A DNA stretch of 64,000 bases from Thermovirga lienii DSM 17291 (GTDB taxonomy: Bacteria > Synergistota > Synergistia > Synergistales > Thermovirgaceae). The position numbers and the translations under genes are program-made. Position 1 is the first letter of the stretch. Each line of letters opens with the position of its first letter. Shown here one piece after another: positions 53,324-63,670 of this stretch. The notes under the pieces were generated by a model. It had not been told where the DNA came from, ran no database searches, and saw only the letters and a list, made by a program, of their open reading frames with translations. Where the stretch lies: positions 1,080,501 through 1,144,500 of the forward strand of contig CP003096.1 of assembly GCA_000233775.1 (NCBI GenBank), written 5' to 3'.

Positions 53324-55808
53324 CTGTTTCCTTTTCTTGCTTCTCCCTAGCACAACGATCTGCCTTATCCAAATCTTTCTTTAGCCTTGCTGCTTTCTCC
53401 ATCCATCCTCTCAACTTCGCCATGACTCTGCCATGAATACTATCAGGAGGGAAACAGCCTTTGTCATCAGGAACGCCTGCTTCTATTCCTGTCAGCAGCT
53501 CTATGCCTTCGTCAACATTCTTTACAGCCCAAATATGGAACTTACCCGAGGCAACTGCATCAAGAACCTCATGGTCTAACATCAGGTGCTTAACGTTTTG
53601 TTCAGGTATTATCACACCCTGCTCTCCTGTAAGTCCATTAACCTTGCAGTACTTGAAAAATCCCTCTATCTTTTCGTTAACCCCTCCGATTGGCTGAACA
53701 TTACCATGTTGATCCACCGAACCCGTAACCGCTATTCCTTGCTTAAGGGGCACGTCGGAAAGAGAAGATAACAAGCAATACAATTCTGTGGACGAAGCAC
53801 TATCTCCTTCGATACCTGAATAAGTCTGTTCAAAGGTTATGCGAGCCGAAAGGGATAAAGGGAATTCCTGAGCATATTTCGCCCCCAAGTAACTCTCAAG
53901 TATTAGCAACCCTTTGTTATGAATTGGGCCCGTCATCTTTACTTCTCGTTCGATATTCACTACCCCTTCGGATCCCATGTAAGTGTTAGCTGTTATCCTA
54001 ACAGGGTGCCCAAAGGAGTAATCACCCATATCTACAACTGTCAATCCATTTATCTGTCCGACCTTTAATCCGTCGGTCTGGATTTTTACAGTTCCATCTT
54101 TGAAGCTGTTAAAAATTCTCTCCTCAACTAAGTTTGACCTAAATTGTTTCTCTCTCAGGGCCTTTATAACGTGTTCTTTTCTTACTACCTCCTCTTCTCC
54201 CGCCCAGGCAGAAGCCTCCACTATGACCTCACATATCTTGTTGAACTGAGTAGACATTCTCTGAGAGTGTTCGGCCAGCCTGGAAGACCACTCTATTAGC
54301 TCTGCCACAGCATCAGCAGAAAAATGTTTTAGCTTCTCCTTTTGGACGAAACCAGCAACAAAAAGTGCCATCTGTTTCTCGTTCTCCAAGTTTCTGGGCA
54401 TGTCAATGTCGAAATCAGCTTTAACCTTAAAAAGTTTCTGGAATTCCGGATCATAAATGTTCAACAGATGATATAGCAAGCGACTTCCTATTAAAATTAC
54501 TTTAAGATTTATATCTATTGGCTCAGGTCTAAGGGATGAAACTGGTATTATGCCCAGCTGCTCGCCTAGGTTTTCTACTCTTATTTTCTGGGTTCTAATG
54601 ACTCTTTTCAGGGTGTCCCACGACATAAAGTTGCGCAACACTTCTTCGGCCTGAAGGATTAAATACCCGCCATTTGCCTTTTGGATTGCACCAGCTATTA
54701 TCTTTCTGAAATCTGTCGCCAAAATACCTTGACGACTTTCGTACTCAATCTTACCGGCGAGATTGTAATATGACGGATTGGTCTCCCACACCACAGGAGC
54801 TCCGTTCTCAGGGTCGTTAGTCACAAAAACGTTCAAATCGTATCTGCTAAACTCCTGCTCACTTATAGACTCATCTCTAGCTGCAGCTACAAAAACACTG
54901 AAATTACTTATAATATCCTCCTGCAAAGCATTAAACCATTCGCCAAGTTTGCCTTCATCGCCGAATTTATCCTTCAGTTCCTGCATATAAGGCATTATCG
55001 CCGTCCTACATATCTCTGCTTCTAAAGTTTTTATCTTTTCCTTGAGTTCTTTCTCTTTGTCCCTCACTAAGCGCAAAACTTCTAGGGTTTTCTGAGAAAC
55101 TTCTTCCGACCTTTTCTGAAGCTCTTTTTGCTCTTCTTCCGAAAGAGCTTCAAAATCCTCCTGTTGCATCTCTTTATACTTCGGCTTTGTTTTTTTATCA
55201 TCGGGGGACGCATGTGTTTCCTCTTGGTCTTGATCCGATTCAGAATCGGAGTCCTCATCCAAAATCACTGGTATGTTCACAAACCCTTGAGGTGTCCTCT
55301 TGATGGCGAAACCCTTTGTAAGGGCCCAAGACCTTAACTCTTCCATAAGGTTGTTGACATCCTCTTGGAACTCTTTGACCAATTGAGCTTTGGCATCCTC
55401 ATATTCACTATTTTCAAAGGCCTTACTAAGAACACCCTTGAGTTCCTCCACCATATCGGACATGTGCTTTGCAAGCTCAGGGCCCTTTCCCGCAGGAAGG
55501 CTTAGTGCAATGGGCTCCTCAGGGTTGTCAAAATTGTACGCATACAAATAGTCATTGGGAGCCTTTTCTTTTTTTGCGTTCTCTTTCACCCTCTCTAAGG
55601 TATAAGTCGTCCTTCCACTTCCTTGACTACCTACGACAAAAATATTGTAGCCTTTATTGGAGACCTTTAACCCGAAGGATATGGCATCCACTGCTCTTTT
55701 TTGTCCAATCAGGGTTTCCAACCCTCCAATATCCATGGTTGTCTCGAAGCCCAAATCCTTAGGATTCGTTCTTCTGCGAAGTTTTTCTATGCTCAACGGT
55801 TTTATCAT
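53295..55808 (-). CDS. Lon-family AAA+ protease, non-LonA type
   Basis: An 837-residue protease distinct from the LonA at 44-46 kb. Walker A is GSQGSGRTT (about 58-66). A charged coiled coil with an acidic insertion near residues 190-215 follows. The proteolytic domain has EGDSAS with Ser670 and VNEKIEG with Lys713, the same 43-residue spacing as in LonA. The glycine-rich loop has Arg where LonA has Lys, so ATP hydrolysis may be weak, as reported for some non-LonA members. It overlaps mnmA (ATGA) and nth. Confidence 0.88.
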   Translation of the reverse strand: MIKPLSIEKLRRRTNPKDLGFETTMDIGGLETLIGQKRAVDAISFGLKVSNKGYNIFVVGSQGSGRTTYTLERVKENAKKEKAPNDYLYAYNFDNPEEPIALSLPAGKGPELAKHMSDMVEELKGVLSKAFENSEYEDAKAQLVKEFQEDVNNLMEELRSWALTKGFAIKRTPQGFVNIPVILDEDSDSESDQDQEETHASPDDKKTKPKYKEMQQEDFEALSEEEQKELQKRSEEVSQKTLEVLRLVRDKEKELKEKIKTLEAEICRTAIMPYMQELKDKFGDEGKLGEWFNALQEDIISNFSVFVAAARDESISEQEFSRYDLNVFVTNDPENGAPVVWETNPSYYNLAGKIEYESRQGILATDFRKIIAGAIQKANGGYLILQAEEVLRNFMSWDTLKRVIRTQKIRVENLGEQLGIIPVSSLRPEPIDINLKVILIGSRLLYHLLNIYDPEFQKLFKVKADFDIDMPRNLENEKQMALFVAGFVQKEKLKHFSADAVAELIEWSSRLAEHSQRMSTQFNKICEVIVEASAWAGEEEVVRKEHVIKALREKQFRSNLVEERIFNSFKDGTVKIQTDGLKVGQINGLTVVDMGDYSFGHPVRITANTYMGSEGVVNIEREVKMTGPIHNKGLLILESYLGAKYAQEFPLSLSARITFEQTYSGIEGDSASSTELYCLLSSLSDVPLKQGIAVTGSVDQHGNVQPIGGVNEKIEGFFKYCKVNGLTGEQGVIIPEQNVKHLMLDHEVLDAVASGKFHIWAVKNVDEGIELLTGIEAGVPDDKGCFPPDSIHGRVMAKLRGWMEKAARLKKDLDKADRCAREKQEKETDEDKDKSNS

Positions 55809-56860
55809 TCTCCATTCCTCCCAACGCTTTTTTCAATGATGCCGCCACCTACAACCCTTGATGCTGAATATAATACCAAGGACTGACCTGGAGCCACACC
55901 ATAAACAGGCTTTAAGGCCTTTACTAGGAAAGAATCCTCTCCTGTTCTGGATATAATCCCCAAAGCTGGCCTTGCTTTATAACGATGTTTAAAGGCTAGC
56001 ATTGTCCCATCAGTTATTTTCTCATGTAGTACAGCATTAGTACAATGTATAATCTCTATTGACAGGTCTTCCTTTCTACCGACCACTATGGCGTTTTCTC
56101 CTTGGAGCTTGTCCACCACATACCAGGGGCCGCCGGCTAACCCCAACCCTTGTCTTTGTCCAATGGTATACTTGTGTATACCCCTGTGATAGCCTAAAAT
56201 TTCACCTTCGATGCTTAAGATAGGACCTCTAGATATATTCTTCAAATTTCCCTCTAAAAAATTATATAGTTCCCCTTTACCCAAAAAACACAAATCTTCG
56301 CTTTCTTTCATTCCCTTCGCGATCTCGGGAAACAACATAATGCCTTCTTTTTGAACTTCTCGCTTAGTGGAGTTCCCATGAGGAAAAAGTAAGCGAGAAT
56401 AAAAGGTTTTGGGCAGTCTGTACAACATATAGCTTTGGTCCTTGGCCGGATCTACTCCTCTGCAAAGCCTTAATCCTCTGTTGGTGGCAAAAATCCTTGC
56501 GTAATGCCCAGTGGCTACCTTGCTACAACCTTTAGTATCTGCGATCTCCATGAGGATCTTAAACTTGACCTTCTCATTGCATACAACACACGGATTGGGA
56601 GTTAGGCCAAATTCATAGCTTCCCAGAAAATCGGCAATAACTTCTCGTCTGAAAAGCTCTCCGCATTGATGGACTATGTGTTTATCTCCCAAGCCTAAAG
56701 CTTTGGCTACCTCGCTAGCTTTTTCGATGTTGTTTTCGGGATGAAATCCTTCGAAGAAAAGAGTTACAGGTATCACCTCATATCCTTTTTCACTCAGCCT
56801 GAAACAAGCCATAGTGCTATCTATTCCTCCACTAAAACCTACTAAAACCCTCTCTTTCAA
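55805..56860 (-). CDS. mnmA: tRNA-specific 2-thiouridylase MnmA
   Basis: Thiolates U34 of Lys, Glu and Gln tRNAs. The PP-loop is SGGIDST (10-16), the catalytic cysteines are C91 (NPCVVCN) and C191 (SEDLCFLG), and GHYARI and GLAGGPWYV are family stretches. The 351-residue length is standard. The start is TTG at 56860 after GAGGTG. Follows cobO by 41 bases. Confidence 0.93.
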   Translation of the reverse strand: MKERVLVGFSGGIDSTMACFRLSEKGYEVIPVTLFFEGFHPENNIEKASEVAKALGLGDKHIVHQCGELFRREVIADFLGSYEFGLTPNPCVVCNEKVKFKILMEIADTKGCSKVATGHYARIFATNRGLRLCRGVDPAKDQSYMLYRLPKTFYSRLLFPHGNSTKREVQKEGIMLFPEIAKGMKESEDLCFLGKGELYNFLEGNLKNISRGPILSIEGEILGYHRGIHKYTIGQRQGLGLAGGPWYVVDKLQGENAIVVGRKEDLSIEIIHCTNAVLHEKITDGTMLAFKHRYKARPALGIISRTGEDSFLVKALKPVYGVAPGQSLVLYSASRVVGGGIIEKSVGRNGE

Positions 56861-56901
56861 TTTCTATACACCTCGTTTTAAAAAGCATATCTCGGTTCAA
56901 A

Positions 56902-57432
56902 TCAGTATTCTATGCACTTTCGGCTTGAACACCCCGAACGGTATGGGTGTTTGACTTCAACCATCTCCGTAACGTAATCGGCTACCTCTATGATCTCTTT
57001 TGGTGCATACCTTCCTGTAAGAACTATTTCCACAGAGCTCGGACGATTTTTTACCACATCCAAAACTTCCTTGATCTCAAGAAGACCGAAATCTAGAACA
57101 ACGTTTATCTCATCTAAAATTACCAAATCATACTTTCCTGAGCTTATCGCTTCTTTGGCTAACGCAAGGCCTTCCTTCGCGCCCTGGTAGTCTGCTGGGT
57201 CTGGATTCTTAGGGTCCACAAAATCCGGTCTACCAGTCAAGTGGTGAGTTATATTATCAAACTTCTTGAGCCCTTCTATCTCCCCATAATAAGGCCAACC
57301 TTTCATGAATTGAATTATGGCGATCCTCGCTCCATGTCCTGCAGCTCTTACAGCTAATCCCAGTGCGGCAGTTGTTTTTCCTTTCCCGTTGCCTGTATAT
57401 ACGTGCACCAATCCTTTTTCCAGAAAAGCCAT
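56902..57432 (-). CDS. cobO: cob(I)alamin adenosyltransferase CobO/BtuR
   Basis: Makes adenosylcobalamin, 176 residues. The reversed P-loop GNGKGKTT is at 14-21, with QFMKGWPYYGE, LVILDEINVVLD and the tail EMVEVKHPYRSG. GGGGGGCAA precedes the ATG. Supports a B12-dependent mutase such as the partner of MeaB. Confidence 0.93.
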   Translation of the reverse strand: MAFLEKGLVHVYTGNGKGKTTAALGLAVRAAGHGARIAIIQFMKGWPYYGEIEGLKKFDNITHHLTGRPDFVDPKNPDPADYQGAKEGLALAKEAISSGKYDLVILDEINVVLDFGLLEIKEVLDVVKNRPSSVEIVLTGRYAPKEIIEVADYVTEMVEVKHPYRSGCSSRKCIEY

Positions 57433-57476
57433 AAAATTGCCCCCCGCTTATAAAAATTTATCTTCAAAACTTGTTC

Positions 57477-57505
57477 TTGAGTATATCCCTTTTAAACATT
57501 ACAAT
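57477..57505 (+). promoter_or_regulatory. promoter of hypF
   Basis: TTGAGT (57477-57482), 17-base spacer, TACAAT (57500-57505), 24 bases before the hypF ATG in the divergent region with cobO. Confidence 0.55.
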
Positions 57506-57528
57506 GCCTTCAGATTGGAGGTTTGTCA

Positions 57529-59808
57529 ATGCACATGAAGGCAATTATCCTCGTAAGTGGAATAGTTCAAGGTATAGGTTTTAGACCATTCTGCGCCAAA
57601 TTGGCTCAAAAAATAGGCGTAACGGGTTCAGTATTAAATACATCCGAGGGAGTAATACTTGAAATATTCGGGGACAAAAGACAAATAGAAGCCTACAAAC
57701 AAGAGCTTATAACTAACGCTCCTCCTTTATCATACATCCAGAACATACAAACACTGGAAGAAAAAGAAGTGGACGCTGTTCCAGATAATTTCCTCATATT
57801 GCCAAGCAGGGAAAAAGCAGAGACCAAGGCTTTGATTCCCCCAGACATAGCAACTTGCGAAGATTGCCTAAATGAGATGACTAACCCATATGATAGACGT
57901 TTTGAATATCCTTTTATCAACTGTACCAACTGCGGCCCTCGTTTTACCATAATCGAAAGTCTTCCTTACGACCGACCTAAAACAACCATGGCAAAGTTTC
58001 ATATGTGCCCAGACTGCAAAAGAGAATACGAAAACCCAGACGACAGAAGATATCATGCTCAGCCAGTTGCGTGCCCTATCTGCGGACCACAAGTTTGGCT
58101 TGAGAACAACATCTCGGACACCCCTATAGTCAAGGGCAAAGATGCTATAATGGAAACCATTCGTCTTTTGAAGGAAAACCATATAGTGGCTATAAAAGGG
58201 CTTGGAGGTTTTCATCTTTCGTGTTTGCCAACCGATGAAGCATTGACAAAACTGCGTTCTAGGAAAAAACGACCTTACAAAGCGTTCGCACTAATGGCAA
58301 AGGACCCTCAGGTAGCAGAAAAGTTGGTACACCTAACTGAGGATGCCAAAAGATTACTTACTTCTCCACGAAAACCCATAGTGGTATGCCCCAAGAGGAA
58401 AAATGGAGATATCAGTGAGCTTGTGGCTCCTAAGTTGGATACTATAGGAGTAATGTTACCATATACTCCATTGCACTTTCTTCTGTTAAAAGAAATTCCT
58501 GTTCTAGTTATGACAAGTGCAAATGTATCTGAGACTCCTATAGTGTCATCTAACCATGAAGCCAAGAGCAAACTTTCCGAAATTGTGGATTACTTCTTGA
58601 TGCACAACAGAGATATAAAAATGAAAATAGATGACTCAGTCGTCGCATCTGCCGGTAAAAGGCAGATCTTCTACAGACGAGCGAGAGGTTATGTCCCCCA
58701 CCCAGTATTAGTAAAAAATGCTATGCCGCCTATCTTAGCAGCAGGGGCTGAGATGAAATCTACTTTTGCTATAACAGTAGATAAATACATAATTCCAAGT
58801 CAGTACCTTGGGGATCTCAAAGCCCTGGACACCGCCACTTATTACGAAGAAGCCCTAAAACATTTCCTCCGACTTTATAACTTTAAACCAAATGTCCTGG
58901 TTAAAGACATCCACCCTCAATATATATCAAGCCAAATAGCACATAAAACGGTTAAACTCTCAACCGCCAACAATATTGAGGAGATAAAGGTACAACACCA
59001 TCACGCTCATATGGCCTCATGCATGGTGGAAAACGGCATCACTCAACCTGTCATAGGGCTCATATTGGACGGCACCGGCTTAGGAATTGATGGGAAGATA
59101 TGGGGAGGGGAGATACTTGTAGGAGATCTTAAAAAATTCACCAGAAAAGGGTCCTTGTACGAAGCCCATTTGCCAGGAGGCGAAAAGGCCATATTGGAAC
59201 CTTGGCGTTTTGCTTACTCCCTCCTTTATGAGACTTTCGGCAAGGAAGGTTCAAGAGATCTAATAGCTACGATCTGGCCCCACAGAGCTCAGTTGATTCC
59301 TCTGATGGAAGGAGCACTGCATCTTTCTCCCATAACATCCTCCTGTGGTCGGCTTTTCGATGGCGTCGCGGCACTTATTGGCGTCGAGGAAGTAATAAGT
59401 TACGATGGCCAGGCAGCAATGGAACTAGAAGCCATGAGCGCGGGAGCGAGGGAAAAAGCACCGTTCTCTATCGCTAGAGTAGGAGAAATGTTTATACTCG
59501 ACTGGAGGCCAACCATCAAATGGATAATTAAATCTAAAACTCAAATTCCTGGACCTAGGATAGCTGCAGCCTTCCACAAAGGGCTGGCGGAAAGCTTAGC
59601 GGAGATGTGCCTCGAAATTGCAAAAGAAACAGGCATAAAAGATGTTGTTTTATCCGGTGGAGTGTGGCAGAACAAAAGGTTGTTCTCCCTTACGCTCTAT
59701 TATCTGAAAAAAAGAGCTTTGCGGCCCCTTTGGCACACATCCTTGTCCCCCAACGATGAATCCCTGTCTGTGGGACAAGCGGCGATAGGAGCCGCACTTA
59801 AATCTTAA
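57529..59808 (+). CDS. hypF: carbamoyltransferase HypF
   Basis: Provides the carbamoyl group for cyanide ligands of NiFe hydrogenases. The 759-residue protein has, in order, an acylphosphatase domain (VQGIGFRPF), two C-x2-C-x18-C-x2-C zinc fingers (about 108-180), a YrdC-like domain (KGLGGFHLSC) and a Kae1-like domain with VQHHHAHMAS. GGAGG is seven bases before ATG 57529; the frame opens at TTG 57523. It stands alone, with no other hyp or hydrogenase genes in the window. Confidence 0.95.
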   Translation: MHMKAIILVSGIVQGIGFRPFCAKLAQKIGVTGSVLNTSEGVILEIFGDKRQIEAYKQELITNAPPLSYIQNIQTLEEKEVDAVPDNFLILPSREKAETKALIPPDIATCEDCLNEMTNPYDRRFEYPFINCTNCGPRFTIIESLPYDRPKTTMAKFHMCPDCKREYENPDDRRYHAQPVACPICGPQVWLENNISDTPIVKGKDAIMETIRLLKENHIVAIKGLGGFHLSCLPTDEALTKLRSRKKRPYKAFALMAKDPQVAEKLVHLTEDAKRLLTSPRKPIVVCPKRKNGDISELVAPKLDTIGVMLPYTPLHFLLLKEIPVLVMTSANVSETPIVSSNHEAKSKLSEIVDYFLMHNRDIKMKIDDSVVASAGKRQIFYRRARGYVPHPVLVKNAMPPILAAGAEMKSTFAITVDKYIIPSQYLGDLKALDTATYYEEALKHFLRLYNFKPNVLVKDIHPQYISSQIAHKTVKLSTANNIEEIKVQHHHAHMASCMVENGITQPVIGLILDGTGLGIDGKIWGGEILVGDLKKFTRKGSLYEAHLPGGEKAILEPWRFAYSLLYETFGKEGSRDLIATIWPHRAQLIPLMEGALHLSPITSSCGRLFDGVAALIGVEEVISYDGQAAMELEAMSAGAREKAPFSIARVGEMFILDWRPTIKWIIKSKTQIPGPRIAAAFHKGLAESLAEMCLEIAKETGIKDVVLSGGVWQNKRLFSLTLYYLKKRALRPLWHTSLSPNDESLSVGQAAIGAALKS

Positions 59809-59838
59809 ATCAAAATAAACACACGTTCAGCATCCTAG

Positions 59839-60834
59839 CTACTCGTACCGAGGACTGTAGTCTATTCCGCTATAAAGCTCTAACTTCTCAAGGCTGTGCA
59901 CTGCTTCTATGTACCTGATTGTGCCGCTCTTGGACCTCATAACCAAAGAGCTCGTCCTTATCTTTTCCCCTTGATAACGGACACCTCTTAACAGCTCTCC
60001 GTCGGTTATCCCAGTAGCAGCAAAAAATACGTTATCAGATTTCACCAAATCATCTAAACCGAGCACTTTATTGATGTCCATACCTTGTTCTTTGCACCTT
60101 GACGCCTCTTCCTGATTTCTAGGCCACAATTTACATTGCATGTTGCCTCCCACGCATTTTAATGCACATGCTGCTACCACAGCCTCAGGAGACCCTCCTA
60201 TACCAATTAGCAAATCTATACCGCTGTCCTCTTTGCAAGTCATGAGAGCCCCTGCAATGTCTCCATCTGGTATAAGCCTTATTCTGGCCCCCACCTCTCT
60301 AATTTCTTTTATCATGTGTTCATGTCGCGGTCGATCCAATATCACCACCGTCACATCTTCTATGCTTTTGTCAAGAGCTTTGGCCACTTTACGAATGTTT
60401 TCCGATATTGGTGCCTCAATATCTATCGCATCAGCGGCCTGAGGACCCGTGGCTATTTTATTCATGTAAAAAATATGTTTCGGGTTGTACATGGTATCTT
60501 TCTCAGAAATGGCTACAACACTTATGGCGTTGGGCCTTCCTAATGATAGAAGACGGGTACCATCTATTGGATCAACCGCAATGTCTACCTCTGGCATGTC
60601 CCCGCTACCTAAAACTTCCCCATTAAAAAGCATTGGGGCTTTATCCTTTTCGCCTTCTCCTATGACAACAGTTCCTTTCATGTTTATTGTATTGAGCATG
60701 TAGCGCATGGCGTTCACCGCCGCTGCGTCTGCTGCGACCTTATCACCTCGCCCCATCCATCTTCCTGCAGCCATGGCAGCTGCTTCCGTTACTCTCACCA
60801 TCTCAAGTGCCATATTTCTATCAGGTTTGCTCAT
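59839..60834 (-). CDS. glpX: class II fructose-1,6-bisphosphatase GlpX
   Basis: Gluconeogenic phosphatase of 331 residues. [25 protein letters not shown] and [12 protein letters not shown] are diagnostic. The frame opens at 60864 as ATGA over the purB stop, but ATG 60834 has AAGGAGG at nine bases and fits the family start MSKPDRN. Last gene of the ftsY-purB series. Confidence 0.93.
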   Translation of the reverse strand: MSKPDRNMALEMVRVTEAAAMAAGRWMGRGDKVAADAAAVNAMRYMLNTINMKGTVVIGEGEKDKAPMLFNGEVLGSGDMPEVDIAVDPIDGTRLLSLGRPNAISVVAISEKDTMYNPKHIFYMNKIATGPQAADAIDIEAPISENIRKVAKALDKSIEDVTVVILDRPRHEHMIKEIREVGARIRLIPDGDIAGALMTCKEDSGIDLLIGIGGSPEAVVAACALKCVGGNMQCKLWPRNQEEASRCKEQGMDINKVLGLDDLVKSDNVFFAATGITDGELLRGVRYQGEKIRTSSLVMRSKSGTIRYIEAVHSLEKLELYSGIDYSPRYE

Positions 60835-60860
60835 ATCCGGCACCCTCCTTTTGCTTGACA

Positions 60861-62171
60861 TCATTGACCAATATAAGGGTTCCCTGTGAATCTATCAAAA
60901 ATGGAATCTACATGTCTTATGTAGTAATTTACATCAAAAAGGGAATCCAACAATTCTAAGGATAAGTACTTCGTTATCCGTTCATCGCTTTTACACAGCG
61001 CACGAAAATCTTGACCAGTTCTCCACGCTTTCTTGGCGTTGGACTGTATTATTTCGTACGCCCCATTTCTATCCAAACCCGCATCCACCAAGGCCAACAA
61101 CACTCTTTGACTGAAGATCAGTCCCCGAGTCATATCTAGATTCTTGCTTATATTCTCACCAAACACGTCCATATTACTTATAACCTTTTGCATCATCAGT
61201 ATCATATAGTGGATTAGATTAAAACTATCAGGCCAAATAACTCTCTCTACAGATGAGTGGCTTATGTCCCTCTCATGCCATAAGGCCATGTTTTCCATGG
61301 CTGCAAGGGCATATCCTCTAAGCAGCCTGGACATGCCACATATCCTTTCACACAATATGGGGTTTCTCTTATGGGGCATCGCAGAAGATCCTTTTTGTTT
61401 AGACGAAAAGGGCTCTGCCGCTTCAAGAACCTCAGTTCTTTGCAGATGGCGAATCTCTAAAGCTATCCTCTCTAACGTGCCTCCCAATATGGCCAGCGAG
61501 GACATTATCGTTGCATGTTTGTCGCGCTGCAAAATTTGCGTGGATATAGGCGCAGGCCTAAGTCCTAACCTAGCACAAACCTTCTCTTCTACATCTGGAG
61601 GGCAATGAGCATAAGTCCCTACAGCGCCAGATATTTTCCCTACCTTAATCATTTCTCTAGCTGAATTTAGTCTTACTTCGCCTCTCAAGAGTTCATCCAG
61701 CCAATTGAGGATTTTCAAGCCAAAAGTCATGGGCTCAGCATGAACGCCATGAGTTCTACCAATACATGGAACGTACTTAAATTCCTGGGCTTTCTCGCGA
61801 ACTACGTTTATCAAAGACACAAGGGCCTCTATCACAATGTCCAATGCTCTTGTTAACAGCAGAGAGGAAGCAGTATCTATTACATCACTGCTGGTAAGTC
61901 CTAAATGGACATATCTTCCTTCAGGTCCAATATTTTCTGCAACACAGGTCACGAAAGCTATTACATCGTGATGTACTTCCTGCTCTATCTCTTTTATTCT
62001 TTCTATGTCGAAGTTTGCTTTCTCCCGTATTACCTTCATGGCGTCGTGAGGAATAACCCCTTTCTCGGCCCACACCTCACAAACGGCCATCTCCACCTCC
62101 AACCAGGTCTTAAACTTGCTCTCATCAGACCACAGCTTGCTCATTTCTTTAGTTGAATATCGTTCTATCAA
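60861..62171 (-). CDS. purB: adenylosuccinate lyase PurB
   Basis: Acts twice in purine synthesis. The signature [11 protein letters not shown] lies near residue 260 and [10 protein letters not shown] earlier. An in-frame ATG (62180) is fused to AGGAGG with no spacing, while TTG 62171 sits eight bases after it and gives [10 protein letters not shown], the usual PurB start; so TTG 62171 is chosen (436 residues). It begins one base after the DUF4416 stop. Confidence 0.94.
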   Translation of the reverse strand: MIERYSTKEMSKLWSDESKFKTWLEVEMAVCEVWAEKGVIPHDAMKVIREKANFDIERIKEIEQEVHHDVIAFVTCVAENIGPEGRYVHLGLTSSDVIDTASSLLLTRALDIVIEALVSLINVVREKAQEFKYVPCIGRTHGVHAEPMTFGLKILNWLDELLRGEVRLNSAREMIKVGKISGAVGTYAHCPPDVEEKVCARLGLRPAPISTQILQRDKHATIMSSLAILGGTLERIALEIRHLQRTEVLEAAEPFSSKQKGSSAMPHKRNPILCERICGMSRLLRGYALAAMENMALWHERDISHSSVERVIWPDSFNLIHYMILMMQKVISNMDVFGENISKNLDMTRGLIFSQRVLLALVDAGLDRNGAYEIIQSNAKKAWRTGQDFRALCKSDERITKYLSLELLDSLFDVNYYIRHVDSIFDRFTGNPYIGQ

Positions 62172-62172
62172 A

Positions 62173-62688
62173 TTATTCATCCTCCTTAAGTGACCGTATT
62201 TCTTGCAGCCAATCGTTTCTCACTGCCGACAAAAAATCATCGTACAGGCCACTTCTGAAATCAGGGAAGGTATAATCAAAGGGCACCCATCTTTTACCTC
62301 TATATCTCAAAGTAACTTCAGCAAAAATACCATCTCTCAAATATATTCTATGAGCATGGTCTTTAGTAGAAGCCAAAACCAATCGTGCACCATTCACATA
62401 GCCAGGATCTATATTAATCTTTCTGGTCTTGCCCGAAGCCCTTTCAATGCCACACGTGAAGAGTTTCCAATCAGCCAGGTTTTCTGCAGCCCAAAGGCCA
62501 GTAAAGGAAAAAAACGCTTTGAACAAGCTAGGAGATATATCTTTATAATAATCCGTATATTCAAAAGGAATACCCCGCAACGTGCGCTCCACAGCGCCAA
62601 ACTCTTTCTTTAAGCAAGATTTCGTCCATTCCAACCATTCGTCATCAGGATAGAGCACACCTACAACAAGCTTAACCAAATATGACAT
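62173..62688 (-). CDS. DUF4416 family protein
   Basis: A 171-residue conserved protein of unknown function. Family pattern seen: the N-terminal VKLVVGVLY, FEYTDYYKDI, the central KINIDPGYVNGARLVLASTKDHAHRIYL and FDYTFPDFRSG. The frame runs back into ftsY, but ATG 62688 matches the family start; the ribosome site is weak. The conserved acidic and aromatic residues suggest an enzyme, but nothing more can be said. It lies between ftsY and purB. Confidence 0.82.
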   Translation of the reverse strand: MSYLVKLVVGVLYPDDEWLEWTKSCLKKEFGAVERTLRGIPFEYTDYYKDISPSLFKAFFSFTGLWAAENLADWKLFTCGIERASGKTRKINIDPGYVNGARLVLASTKDHAHRIYLRDGIFAEVTLRYRGKRWVPFDYTFPDFRSGLYDDFLSAVRNDWLQEIRSLKEDE

Positions 62689-62719
62689 ACTCAACTCACA
62701 ACCTTTTATGTACCACAAT

Positions 62720-63628
62720 TTACTCCAAAAGACCGTTAATAAACTCATCCACCGAAAAAGGCACCAAGTCCTCAGAACCCTCTCCTAGACCTACATAGTA
62801 TATGGGTATATTCAGTTGCTCAGCTATAGCCAGCAATATGCCTCCTTTCGCTGTGTTGTCATATTTAGTAAGAATAACCCCTGTCAAATCCAACGCTTCC
62901 CCAAAAGTCTTGGCTTGTAAAAGCCCATTCTGGCCTGTTACTGCATCAAGCACCAACAAAACATTTTTTTCCCAACCAGGAGTTTCCTTATATGCAACCC
63001 TTATAACTTTACCAAGTTCATCCATCAGGTTTTTCTTGGTGTGTATCCTTCCTGCGGTATCTACTACCAAGAAATCGCCCCCGCCAGCATCAGCAGATTT
63101 GATTGCATCAAAAACAACTGAGGCGGGGTCGCTTCCGGGCTCTCTAGCTATGACTTTTATATTCAACCTTTCTCCCCAGGTCTTTAACTGCTCTGTTGCC
63201 GCTGCCCTGAATGTATCCGCAGCAACCAATATAGGGCGTTTGCCTCTTCCCTTGGCTAATCTAGCTAACTTTGCAGCAGTGGTAGTCTTACCAGTTCCAT
63301 TGACTCCAACCAAAACGACAAGGCTTTTATTCTCCGTAGCCAATAAATCCTTCCCCATGCCCTCAACTCTTCCCAACTTCTCTCTTAAGACTTCCTTCAA
63401 AATCTCTTTTACTTCTTCCTGTGTTTGAATTTTTTCCCTTTTTGTCCTATCTTTAACCTCCCTTACGAGGTCTTCTGAATAGTCGATACCCACATCTCCC
63501 TGAATCAAAAGTTCTTCCAACTCTTCCCAGAAAGAGTCGCTCAGAATTGTACCCTTGGAAATTAGGTTGGCAATACCTAGTTTGTTTTTAACTTTTGCCA
63601 GTTTTTCTTTTATAGTTCCTAAAACCAT
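62720..63628 (-). CDS. ftsY: signal recognition particle receptor FtsY
   Basis: SRP-receptor GTPase of 302 residues, without a long acidic N-terminal domain. GTPase motifs are GVNGTGKTTTAAKLA, DTFRAAATEQL, DTAGRIHTKKNLM and TKYDNTAKGG (more often TKLDGTAKGG). GAGGTGAG precedes the ATG. The neighbouring gene at the window edge is 42 bases upstream. Confidence 0.95.
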   Translation of the reverse strand: MVLGTIKEKLAKVKNKLGIANLISKGTILSDSFWEELEELLIQGDVGIDYSEDLVREVKDRTKREKIQTQEEVKEILKEVLREKLGRVEGMGKDLLATENKSLVVLVGVNGTGKTTTAAKLARLAKGRGKRPILVAADTFRAAATEQLKTWGERLNIKVIAREPGSDPASVVFDAIKSADAGGGDFLVVDTAGRIHTKKNLMDELGKVIRVAYKETPGWEKNVLLVLDAVTGQNGLLQAKTFGEALDLTGVILTKYDNTAKGGILLAIAEQLNIPIYYVGLGEGSEDLVPFSVDEFINGLLE

Positions 63629-63670
63629 CTATCTCTCACCTCAGTTTAGCCAGAGTAATACCCACGGCAA

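Noticed and set aside
62802-63428. 208-codon plus-strand frame
   Set aside because: Antisense to ftsY, whose GTPase motifs are all present; low-quality composition rich in Ser, Ala and Pro.
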